13,167 bases of DNA from an uncultured bacterium (lineage in GTDB: Bacteria; Armatimonadota; Zipacnadia; Zipacnadales; Zipacnadaceae). The notes under the pieces were generated by a model. It had not been told where the DNA came from, made no database searches, and was given only the letters and a program-made list of their open reading frames with translations. The stretch's first letter is position 1. Every line of letters starts with the position of its first letter. The position numbers and the translations under genes are program-made. The stretch is taken from contig CALFVE010000394.1 in NCBI GenBank assembly GCA_937928475.1, forward strand, positions 1 through 13,167, read 5' to 3'. Shown piece by piece: positions 6,179-13,167 of this stretch.

Positions 6179-8296
6179 ATGTGTGTTTCTTCGTCTCACT
6201 TCAACTGGGCCTTGGTCATGCTGTTGGTGTTGGCACTGCTGCCCTCAGCGAGCGCCTTGACCCAAGCCGGGGCGCTCCGACCGGGGTGGATAAGCGTAAC
6301 CGACTTCGGAGCCGTGGGCGACGGTAAGACCGACGATACTGCGGCCTTTCGCCAGGCGTGCGCGGCGGCGGAGAGTGGTCCCGGCAAACTCCTCTTCGTC
6401 CCCGCCGGTACCTACGTGGTGCAGCCGGGCCTGAATCTGACGGAGGGGGTCACCTTTTTCGGCGAGGGGCCGGCGCACAGCGTCCTTACTGTCCCGGCCG
6501 AGACCCAGGGGGCTCTACTCACCCTCCGAGGTGACCGGATCACCGTGCGCGATCTGACTCTGCGCGGTCCGGCGGCCGACAAGCCGCTGCCGGTGAATGG
6601 TGTGGACATACTCCAAGGGCGTTACTTGCTGGTTGAGCGGATTGCTGTGGAAAACCTGACGATCGGCGTGCGGGCTGACTCACTGGCGGGCGGCTCCGGC
6701 GGCGACTTCGCCGTCCGGGACCTGCGCGTCACGAATTCGACTTTCCGTCACGGTCAGATGAGTGTGGCTTTCCACCTCTGCCGCGATGTCGAGGTGAGCC
6801 ATTGCTCGATCCAGGGCATGGCTCACGGTGTCAGTTGCTCCAGCACGGTCGGTTTTCGCTGTGAGAACAACGTCATCGAGGACTGCGCCGACTCGGGCCT
6901 GCGTGGTCTGGTCCAATGTGACAGCCACGTCAACTTCAACACCTTTCGCAACGCCGGCTACAACGGAGGCGCGGCTATCGCGATTGACTGCTCAGTCAAC
7001 TACGAGTGTATTGGCAACGTGGTGGACAACTCCATGGTGCGCGGAACTGGGTGGGGCTTCGAGTGGGAGGGCGTCTCCGGTCTGGTGGTAAAGGGCAACA
7101 CCCTGCGGCTGCCCATCTACGGAAGGGTGTCCGGCATCTGGCTGCATGGACGAGGGGGGACGCACGCCCTGTGGTTCACCCACGCTGGCCGGCTCACACC
7201 GGTGGCAGAAGATCCCGCCAACCCGCTCTACCAGCGCTTCATCGGCGGGGACTCCGAGAAGACACGGGAATGGCAGATAACGCAACCGGAAGCCGTCCAG
7301 ATTGCGGTGGACACCTCCGTAGCGGTGGAGGGGAAGAGCAGCCTGCATGTCGAGATTCAGCCTTCCGCCGAACCGGGTCTGCTCGCCGTCAAGCCGCTGC
7401 CCCCCTCTTTGCAGCGCGGCTTCGACACGGTGCACGTCGAACTGGCGCTACGGGGCCTGCAGGCCAATCGGAGAATCAGCGTCGTATGGTGTCGGGACGA
7501 GTCCGGTCTCATGCCCGCGCGCAAGGTGTTCTTGCCTGGCCTGGCTGAAGACTTCAGGGATGAGAATGCGAAATACCGACGCCCGAAAGATCTGCCCCCT
7601 GACGACGCCTGGCACTTCTATCACCTCCCCGTCTACCAGCAAGGGATGGGGTACGGCCGGGCCGGCTACGGAGACCAGTTCGCCGCGATCAAGAGCGTCG
7701 CGCTGTATCTGGACGAGCCGCTGGCGGCGGCAGAGAACTTCTATCTGGACGCGGTGATGACGGCAGCGGCGGACAACTTCTACCGGGACGCGGGCATCAT
7801 CATCCAGGGAAACACTTTCTACAACGCCTTCAACGGCATCACTTTCGGCAACTGGCACCGGAATGTGCAGATCGTTGACAACGTTTTCGATGCTAAGCAA
7901 CTGGCGAGGAACCGGGGAAGCGCCGCCATTCTGCTGTTCTCCTACCATGCGCTGCTCCGTCCTGAGGATGTGGCGGCGGGGCGGGCGATGGGAAAGGTAT
8001 GGGCGGATCCTCCGGTCACGGCGCCTCCGGACTGGGTGCCTGCCGACGATCTGCTCGCGACCAATCCGCGCGCCGAGTTCTTCGAGAACGTACGCATCGC
8101 CGGCAACATCGTGGACTCGTACCAGCAGCTCATTGGCGTCAGCGGAAGAGATCAGGGGCGGTTTATCCTGCGCGAGAAGAAAGTGGGGCTGGTTATTCAG
8201 AACAACATTCTCTCGGACGTGGAGCAGCTCTTCCCCAAGGGCTTTCCCAAGTGCGACGTGGTGAGCGGCAACGTCGAGAAGCGTTACCGGCCCTGA
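6179..8296 (+). CDS. Gene 3: secreted PF12708-type beta-helix protein, paralogue of gene 1
   Basis: This 705-residue exported protein is collinear with gene 1 and presumably has a related role on a polysaccharide; its activity is unknown. The signal peptide has a hydrophobic core at 10-21 and a likely signal peptidase I site after S-A-S-A26. The superfamily start is textbook: DFGAVGDGKTDDT from residue 42, P-A-G-T-Y, then G-E-G-P-A-H-S shared with gene 1. Beta-helix coils with repeated N-x-F and N-x-V turns run to SGIWLHGR (318-325). A beta-sandwich-like insertion spans about 360-527, and the helix resumes at GIIIQGNTFYN. The C-terminal segments PPDWVPA, QLIGVSG and GRFIL each have a counterpart in gene 1. 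It ends at the point where gene 1 adds its cap, so it is the minimal form of the pair. It lies between genes 2 and 4 with gaps of 86 and 76 bases, consistent with one operon. Confidence 0.94.
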   Translation: MCVSSSHFNWALVMLLVLALLPSASALTQAGALRPGWISVTDFGAVGDGKTDDTAAFRQACAAAESGPGKLLFVPAGTYVVQPGLNLTEGVTFFGEGPAHSVLTVPAETQGALLTLRGDRITVRDLTLRGPAADKPLPVNGVDILQGRYLLVERIAVENLTIGVRADSLAGGSGGDFAVRDLRVTNSTFRHGQMSVAFHLCRDVEVSHCSIQGMAHGVSCSSTVGFRCENNVIEDCADSGLRGLVQCDSHVNFNTFRNAGYNGGAAIAIDCSVNYECIGNVVDNSMVRGTGWGFEWEGVSGLVVKGNTLRLPIYGRVSGIWLHGRGGTHALWFTHAGRLTPVAEDPANPLYQRFIGGDSEKTREWQITQPEAVQIAVDTSVAVEGKSSLHVEIQPSAEPGLLAVKPLPPSLQRGFDTVHVELALRGLQANRRISVVWCRDESGLMPARKVFLPGLAEDFRDENAKYRRPKDLPPDDAWHFYHLPVYQQGMGYGRAGYGDQFAAIKSVALYLDEPLAAAENFYLDAVMTAAADNFYRDAGIIIQGNTFYNAFNGITFGNWHRNVQIVDNVFDAKQLARNRGSAAILLFSYHALLRPEDVAAGRAMGKVWADPPVTAPPDWVPADDLLATNPRAEFFENVRIAGNIVDSYQQLIGVSGRDQGRFILREKKVGLVIQNNILSDVEQLFPKGFPKCDVVSGNVEKRYRP

Positions 8297-8320
8297 GCCG
8301 AGCGCCTAGCTTGCTTCGGC
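8297..8320 (+). other. Small stem-loop just after the gene 3 stop
   Basis: GCCGA (8297-8301) pairs with TCGGC (8316-8320), extended by GC/GC (8302-8303 with 8313-8314) past one bulged T, with a nine-base loop. It abuts the gene 3 stop codon. There is no T-tract, and in GC-rich sequence a stem this size could arise by chance. Confidence 0.25.
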
Positions 8321-8356
8321 GGAAACGGACGAGGTAGGCACATGGCGAATGTCATC

Positions 8357-8366
8357 GGGAGGTGAG
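8357..8366 (+). promoter_or_regulatory. Strong ribosome binding site deciding the gene 4 start
   Basis: GGGAGGTGAG, the best Shine-Dalgarno match in the window, ends six bases before the ATG at 8373. The earlier in-frame ATG at 8349 lies upstream of this site and would place it inside the gene, so 8373 is preferred. Confidence 0.85.
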
Positions 8367-8372
8367 CCAGCA

Positions 8373-10670
8373 ATGTCAGGCGGAGCCATGACGTGCGTGG
8401 CGGCTGCAGTGCTGCTCGTGCTGGCCGGCGCGGCCTCAGACGCGGCTCCTCAGATTATCTGGGCATCGGACCCAGTATTACCCGGCGAGGTCGCATTGCT
8501 CTTTGGGGAGGGCTTGGCCGACCTCGCTTCGGTGTCGGTGCGTCGGCTGCCGGACGGGAATCCGGGCGAGCCGGGTGGGGAGGCTCCGGTTTCTCCCGCG
8601 GCAGTAACGGCAGAAGTTCTCCTGAAATCATCGGTGTCGGCCTATGTGCTCTTGCCGGCAAGCCTCGCGCCGGGCGTGTACCAACTATCTCTTCGCAATG
8701 CCCAAGGAGAGACAGTCACCCGGGTGGTGAACCAGGCGCAGGCTGAATGGTGGCAGGGAGACCTGCTCGATGCCTGCACCCCCGGCTCGCTGGTCCGTGT
8801 ATTTGGCCGCAATCTCAAGCCCTGGCAACCTGGCGCTGAGGTAGCCGCCGTGTTGGCTGGACCGCAGGGGCCTCGGCCGGTACCAGTCGAGTTTGCCGAC
8901 AAATACGAGGCGCGCGTGCGCTTGCCGGTTCTGGAGCCGGGGACCTATCCCCTGTACGTCACCAACGGCTCGGGCGGCTGGTCGGCGCCAGTGCAGATAC
9001 GGGTGGAGAAGGAGCGCCTCACCGAGGGCAAGCCCTGGCCCCAGACGCAGTACAACGTGAAAGACTTCGGTGCGGTGGGTCGCGGAGGGGATGAGACGGC
9101 GGCTGTGCAGGCCGCCCTGAAGAAGGCTAAGGACGAGGGCGGCGGCGTCGTCTACCTGCCGCGGGGCGTGTACACGATTTCCCAGACGCTGGTCGTGCCT
9201 GAGCGCACCGTCCTGCGCGGGGAAGGCCGGGAGGCGGTTTGGATCCAGGTCCCCAAGGCCCTGACTTTGCCGGCCGTCATAACCGGCTCTCGTGCCTTTG
9301 CTGTGGAAGACCTCTCCATCGCCGCCCAGATGGTCGGCCGCATGATTGTCGCGCCGGACTGGCCGGCGCTCGTCCGCGGAGCCGGGGGCTATACAAACAG
9401 CCGCGGCGGACCACTGGACGTGCGCCTGCATAACCTGCGCTTGCTCCACCTGCGTTATGCTCACCGGCTGCGTGGAACCGAAAGCGGCCCTCCCGCCGAG
9501 GAGAAACAAGGCCCGACTGCGGTGGTGCTCAACGGCAGCCGCGTGCAGATCACGAACTGCGACATCGTCGGCGCGGGAATGTCCCTGTCCCTGATGGGTG
9601 CCGACCACTCTCTGGTTTCCGACAACCGCCTACGGGCGGGACGGAACGGTTGGTACGCGATCAGCGGAGCGAAACAGACGGTGTTCGAGAACAACAGGCT
9701 AGAGGCGGCAGACCTGGAAGGCAGCGGCGGCGGGCTCGCGAATCACGGTCACGGCGGCCTGGATCAGGTCTACGTGGCGCACAACCGCTTCGGCAGTTTC
9801 TTTGGCGGCGAGCGGGAGGCGCTCACCTTCGACACCAGTTTTCCCTACCGCGGCTTCTGGCCGGTGGTCGCCGCAGAGGGCAACAGCGTCACGGTGGAGG
9901 GTGAGACTTGGGACTGGCAGGCCTACGAGTCCAATTGCCTGGCGCTGCTGGTCATCGCGGGCAAAGGTCTCGGCCAGTACCGGATTCTCGCCGACAAGCA
10001 GGGGAACCGCTTGACTGTGGCCGAGCCGTGGGAAGTGCAGCCCGACGCCAGCTCAACGGTGGCCGTGGTCCCCGACCGACGGCGGGTCACGGTCTACGCC
10101 AACGAGTTCGAAGACGGCAGTGTCTTCGTTCAGCTCTGGGGACCCGGCGCCTTCTTCACCATTGACGGCAATCACGGCCGGCGCTGCGGAGGCACCTGGG
10201 CCTGCGGCTGCCAGTACCAGCGTGAGGCAATGGGCCAAACTGTCTTTCTCAGTTCCTGGTTCAACCAATGGTTTGACAATGTTGCGGAGGACCCCTTCAT
10301 CTACGAACAGGGGCCGTCGCAATATGCCACCGTCGGTTTGTACCTGCGGTCCGGTCCCTATGCCGGTCCGCAGGGTGTCTGGCTACTCGGCAATGTCTTC
10401 CGGCGCAACACCTGCGAACACGGCCCCATCGGCATCATGTACTACAAGTCCTACGTGGGAACGCGTGCCTACTCGGAGGGTCAGCCGCCGGCGCCGGAGT
10501 ACCGGGTTCTCCCCGCTGCCGACAATCTCTTCGAGCGCAACTTGGTCAAGCACGGTCCCCTGGGCTATGTGATAGAGACCGAGTGCGAGCGGACCGTGCT
10601 CCACGCAAACCGCGCGGAAGGGGCCGAGCGCGACGTGGCCGATGCCGGGCAGAGGACGGTGGTACGCTAG
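8373..10670 (+). CDS. Gene 4: secreted beta-helix protein with N-terminal IPT/TIG-like pair
   Basis: This 765-residue exported protein starts with a signal peptide (core about 7-20). Two Ig-like segments resembling IPT/TIG domains follow: about 25-115, starting PQIIWASDPVLPGE with L-F-G-E-G-L, and about 118-220, with V-R-V-F-G-R-N-L. Such domains usually mediate adhesion or spacing. The PF12708 start is NVKDFGAVGRGGDET (DFGA at 231-234; DET replaces the usual DDT), then L-P-R-G-V-Y and L-R-G-E-G-R. Beta-helix coils follow, rich in Asn turns such as VAHNRF, VYANEF and LLGNVF. A loop module at about 505-570 holds GKGLGQYR (530-537) and P-W553...P-D558, a pattern I associate with planctomycete-type beta-helix proteins. 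It is not a close relative of genes 1 and 3. The gap to gene 5 is only 44 bases. No catalytic residues are identifiable; it may bind rather than cut its target. Confidence 0.93.
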   Translation: MSGGAMTCVAAAVLLVLAGAASDAAPQIIWASDPVLPGEVALLFGEGLADLASVSVRRLPDGNPGEPGGEAPVSPAAVTAEVLLKSSVSAYVLLPASLAPGVYQLSLRNAQGETVTRVVNQAQAEWWQGDLLDACTPGSLVRVFGRNLKPWQPGAEVAAVLAGPQGPRPVPVEFADKYEARVRLPVLEPGTYPLYVTNGSGGWSAPVQIRVEKERLTEGKPWPQTQYNVKDFGAVGRGGDETAAVQAALKKAKDEGGGVVYLPRGVYTISQTLVVPERTVLRGEGREAVWIQVPKALTLPAVITGSRAFAVEDLSIAAQMVGRMIVAPDWPALVRGAGGYTNSRGGPLDVRLHNLRLLHLRYAHRLRGTESGPPAEEKQGPTAVVLNGSRVQITNCDIVGAGMSLSLMGADHSLVSDNRLRAGRNGWYAISGAKQTVFENNRLEAADLEGSGGGLANHGHGGLDQVYVAHNRFGSFFGGEREALTFDTSFPYRGFWPVVAAEGNSVTVEGETWDWQAYESNCLALLVIAGKGLGQYRILADKQGNRLTVAEPWEVQPDASSTVAVVPDRRRVTVYANEFEDGSVFVQLWGPGAFFTIDGNHGRRCGGTWACGCQYQREAMGQTVFLSSWFNQWFDNVAEDPFIYEQGPSQYATVGLYLRSGPYAGPQGVWLLGNVFRRNTCEHGPIGIMYYKSYVGTRAYSEGQPPAPEYRVLPAADNLFERNLVKHGPLGYVIETECERTVLHANRAEGAERDVADAGQRTVVR

Positions 10671-10676
10671 ACGACG

Positions 10677-10699
10677 GTTTGCTGTACCCCGTATCAAAC
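10677..10699 (+). other. Weak stem-loop between genes 4 and 5
   Basis: GTTTG (10677-10681) can pair with CAAAC (10695-10699) across a 13-base loop in the 44-base gap. It is A/T-rich compared with its surroundings. There is too little pairing to call it a terminator, and transcription probably continues into gene 5. Confidence 0.2.
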
Positions 10700-10700
10700 A

Positions 10701-10714
10701 AAGAAGAGAGAAGA
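10701..10714 (+). promoter_or_regulatory. Purine tract preceding the gene 5 start
   Basis: The all-purine tract AAGAAGAGAGAAGA runs straight into ATGATG at 10715-10720. It resembles the GGAGAAGAGA before gene 1 but lacks a GGAG core, so initiation could be at 10715, 10718 or 10724. The choice changes the product by at most three residues. Confidence 0.5.
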
Positions 10715-13167
10715 ATGATGAGTATGTCTATTGCGACTGGCTTTCGTCGTTTCGGGGGGATAGCGGCAGCAGTAGGGGTATGTTTGCTGGTGGGAGTGAC
10801 GGCTTCGCAGGCCCTGGGCGCCCCCTTGCTCTATCCCGTGACTCGCCACGTGGACGACTTCGGCGCTAAAGGGGACGGGGTTACCGACGACTCTGAGGCT
10901 ATCCAGCGGGCGCTGGATGCCGGGTTCAACGGCGTGTGGGCCAATTTGGTGGTGGTGCGTCTGGCGCCCGGCAAAACGTATCGCGTGGCGCACCAGTTGA
11001 TCATGTGGGCGGGTACCCGGCTGGAAAGCGACGCCGCCAACCCGGCCACCCTGCTGCTGGCGGAAAACACGCCGGGCTACCAGGACCCGCTGCGCGTTCG
11101 CTACATGGTGCGCAGCCGCTTATCTTCGGCGCGGCCGGAGTGTCCCGACAACCCCGAGCCTTTCCCCCGGGACCCTAATGCATATTACGGCGCAGCCGGC
11201 CGCCCTTATCCTGGCTGGCCCTGGCAGTGGCCGGAGCAGTACGACTCGGCCCAGGACGACGCCTCCAAGGTTCACACCGGCTACGGGCCGGGCAACAACT
11301 TCAATTCGCAGATTCGTAACCTCCGCTTCAAGGTAGAGCGGGGCAATCCCGGCGCGGGGGCGGTCTACTTGGTGGCGGCCCAGGGCTCAATGCTGGAGAA
11401 CGTGGAGGTGGTTATGGAGGACGGGCGCCAGGCCGTAACCGGTGGCCGTGCGCTCATCGGTTGTCGGCTGATCGGAGGGCGGTTTGGGGTGGTAGATCCC
11501 GCCCGTCAGGAGGGCGGCTGGGCTCTCAACACGCTCTTCCGGGGACAGCGAGAGGCGGCCTACTTGCTGGAGGCCGGCTGGAGCCCGCGTACCTTCATCG
11601 GCTGTAGCTTCGAGCAGGTTCCGGTGGCGGTGCAGGGCCGCAACAAGCACCTGGTGATGATTGAGTGCACTTTGAAGGACTGTGGCGTGGGCATCGTGGC
11701 TACGGAAGCGGGGCGTCCCACGCTGATCCAGAATCTTCACGCCCAGGGCACGCCCTATCTGTATCACTCGCCACTTAAGACCATCCCCGGCCAGCCCCAG
11801 ACGCAGCGTCAGTTGACGCTGCCCACCTATGTGCAAGGCGACGTCTTCGACAACGGGCAGTGGGTCCAGGGCGGAGGAATCTTCGATACGACCACCAAGC
11901 TGCCCACCTGGAACTCGGTGCCCCCGGACGTGGACCTTACCGACGCGGCGAATGTGAAGGACTACGGAGCGGCGGGAGACGGTAAGGCCGACGACACCGA
12001 CGCGCTGCGTCAGGCGGTGGCAGCCCGCGAGGTGGTCTTTCTGCCCGCCGGAGAGTACCGCATCACCGATACCGTTGTGCTGCAGAAGAACACAAGACTG
12101 ATAGGCGAGCATATCACGCTTTCGCGGATTGCGCTGAGCCCGGCCACGCCCGGTTTCACCGATGCCGATAACCCTAAACCGTTACTAGATACCCCGGACG
12201 ATGCAGCCGGCACCGCGCACCTGCGCAATCTGACCTTCAGAGTGCATACTCCGAGCAACCCCGGCAGCCTTCTGATCCGCTGGAGGGTAGGACGACGAAG
12301 CAGCATCGCCTACTGTGGCCTGCACTCTGGGGCCACGAACCTGCTTATCACCGGGCATGGAGGGGGCACCTTTTTGGAACTCTGGGCCGGGGATCCGGCC
12401 AGCACGAGGGGGATCGTCATCGATCACAACCTCGAGCCGGTGGTCTTCTACAGCATGTCTTCGGAACATCAACTGGACAAGGCCTTCCACCTGATCGGGG
12501 CTAGAGACGTCGTGCTATACATGTCCGGGAAAGAAGGCCATTACGAGGCTCACAGGGAGATGACGCGGATCGAGAATTGCGACCGGGTGGCCTTCATTGA
12601 CCAGGCGGCACACCCTCCGGACGTCAACGACCCCCAGACGATGACCATCACGCGAATCATCAACACCCCGAACATCTGGCTGGGCCCGCTCAATCGCATC
12701 CACAACGAGCCGGTGCTGCATACAGTCTTGGATGAGCGGCCGGAAGGTAGTACGGTGGACCTGGGCAATCGCGGCTATCTGCTCTACCGATGGGGAGAGT
12801 TGAACCACGAGGCCGACACTGAACCGGGGATATGGCGCACAGACGCCCCTGGCGAGTGGTTGTTCATGCGCATGCAGAGCGGCACCGCGGCGGATCAGGC
12901 CGTGGCGAATCTGCGCACGCTGGTGGGTGAAGCGGTAGACGGCGGCAAGCCCTGGGAGCTGGTTCCCTCCCCGGAAGGAGTCTTGAGCATACCCCACGGT
13001 TCGCGCGCCCCGGCTTGGGCGCACCTCTACCTCTTCTGCCCCAACACCAGCGTAGCCCGGTTGACAGCCACCAGCTCCGTTCCCTTGGGCCTGTCGCTCA
13101 ATGCTGAAACACTGTGTTCCGTTGACGAGGCAGTCTCGCCGGAGCCCAGGGAGCTGCAAGTCAAGTT
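10715..13167 (+). CDS. Gene 5 (3' partial): secreted tandem beta-helix protein resembling GH55 exo-beta-1,3-glucanases
   Basis: The frame is open from 10715 to the window edge, giving at least 817 residues with no stop. The signal peptide has an n-region with F-R-R-F and a hydrophobic core at about 16-30; the twin Arg is not a canonical Tat motif. Two PF12708 starts are present: DFGAKGDGVTDDS from residue 48 and DYGAAGDGKADDT from 416, as in the two-helix GH55 fold. Several segments align by eye with GH55: NNFNSQIRN at about 194-202, V-A-A-Q223-G-S (compare V-A-Q-A-T-S), T-D-T-V-V-x-x-x-x-T-R-L-I-G-E after the second start, and F-Y-S-M-S-S-E584-H (compare Y-G-T-A-S-E-H). GH55 enzymes release glucose from beta-1,3-glucans such as laminarin. 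The stretch where fungal enzymes have E-N-G-S-G-G reads R-Q-A-V-T-G-G here, so specificity may differ or activity may be lost. The secreted beta-helix call is firm; GH55 membership is moderate. Confidence 0.9.
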   Translation, partial: MMSMSIATGFRRFGGIAAAVGVCLLVGVTASQALGAPLLYPVTRHVDDFGAKGDGVTDDSEAIQRALDAGFNGVWANLVVVRLAPGKTYRVAHQLIMWAGTRLESDAANPATLLLAENTPGYQDPLRVRYMVRSRLSSARPECPDNPEPFPRDPNAYYGAAGRPYPGWPWQWPEQYDSAQDDASKVHTGYGPGNNFNSQIRNLRFKVERGNPGAGAVYLVAAQGSMLENVEVVMEDGRQAVTGGRALIGCRLIGGRFGVVDPARQEGGWALNTLFRGQREAAYLLEAGWSPRTFIGCSFEQVPVAVQGRNKHLVMIECTLKDCGVGIVATEAGRPTLIQNLHAQGTPYLYHSPLKTIPGQPQTQRQLTLPTYVQGDVFDNGQWVQGGGIFDTTTKLPTWNSVPPDVDLTDAANVKDYGAAGDGKADDTDALRQAVAAREVVFLPAGEYRITDTVVLQKNTRLIGEHITLSRIALSPATPGFTDADNPKPLLDTPDDAAGTAHLRNLTFRVHTPSNPGSLLIRWRVGRRSSIAYCGLHSGATNLLITGHGGGTFLELWAGDPASTRGIVIDHNLEPVVFYSMSSEHQLDKAFHLIGARDVVLYMSGKEGHYEAHREMTRIENCDRVAFIDQAAHPPDVNDPQTMTITRIINTPNIWLGPLNRIHNEPVLHTVLDERPEGSTVDLGNRGYLLYRWGELNHEADTEPGIWRTDAPGEWLFMRMQSGTAADQAVANLRTLVGEAVDGGKPWELVPSPEGVLSIPHGSRAPAWAHLYLFCPNTSVARLTATSSVPLGLSLNAETLCSVDEAVSPEPRELQVK

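Noticed and set aside
8342..8365. Seven-codon mini-ORF (M-A-N-V-I-G-R) ending in the gene 4 ribosome site
   Set aside because: It could be a leader peptide coupling to gene 4, but it is short enough to arise by chance and shows no regulatory codon pattern.
10733..10810. Tat signal in gene 5
   Set aside because: The twin Arg is present (F-R-R-F-G-G) but the S/T-R-R-x-F-L-K pattern is not, and the n-region fits a Sec signal equally well.
210..13167. Whole block as a prophage tailspike cluster
   Set aside because: All five products carry N-terminal signal peptides, which phage tail proteins lack, and no phage structural, lysis or integrase gene is present. Only the gene 1 cap looks phage-like.

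Overview
The window is GC-rich bacterial DNA that is almost entirely coding. It holds five consecutive plus-strand genes, called here gene 1 to gene 5, separated by short gaps of 81, 86, 76 and 44 bases; gene 5 runs off the right edge. Every gene encodes a large protein with an N-terminal export signal followed by the hallmark of the Pectate_lyase_3 superfamily (Pfam PF12708): a DFGA-x-GDG-x-x-DDT-type start and then a right-handed parallel beta-helix rich in short N-x-F / N-x-I turns. Shine-Dalgarno-like purine tracts before most starts indicate a bacterium. High GC plus stacks of large secreted beta-helix proteins recall uncultured Planctomycetota, Lentisphaerota, Hydrogenedentota or Armatimonadota, but no taxonomic marker is present, so this is only an impression.

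Layout. Bases 1-209: a possible end of an upstream reading frame, a perfect 13-bp GC hairpin at 21-50 that may be a terminator, and the leader of gene 1. Gene 1 (210-2465) and gene 3 (6179-8296) are full-length paralogues: one beta-helix interrupted by a beta-sandwich-like insertion. Gene 1 also has a 70-residue C-terminal cap resembling phage tail-fibre ends. Gene 2 (2547-6092) has two beta-helix halves, each with the same insertion inside its DFGA...DDT motif, then two fibronectin-III-like domains and a jelly-roll carbohydrate-binding-like domain. Gene 4 (8373-10670) has two IPT/TIG-like domains before its helix. Gene 5 (10715 to the edge) has two tandem helices and resembles GH55 exo-beta-1,3-glucanases.

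How they may work together. The same strand and short gaps suggest one operon exporting a set of related but differently decorated proteins to the cell surface or medium. The family as a whole contains polysaccharide lyases, glycoside hydrolases and phage tailspikes, so cooperative attack on complex polysaccharide is the simplest reading; gene 5 hints at a beta-1,3-glucan. No transporter, regulator, sulfatase, dockerin or sortase signal is present to fix a substrate or a location. A structural or surface-coat role is possible. No tRNA, rRNA, CRISPR, insertion sequence or minus-strand gene was found.
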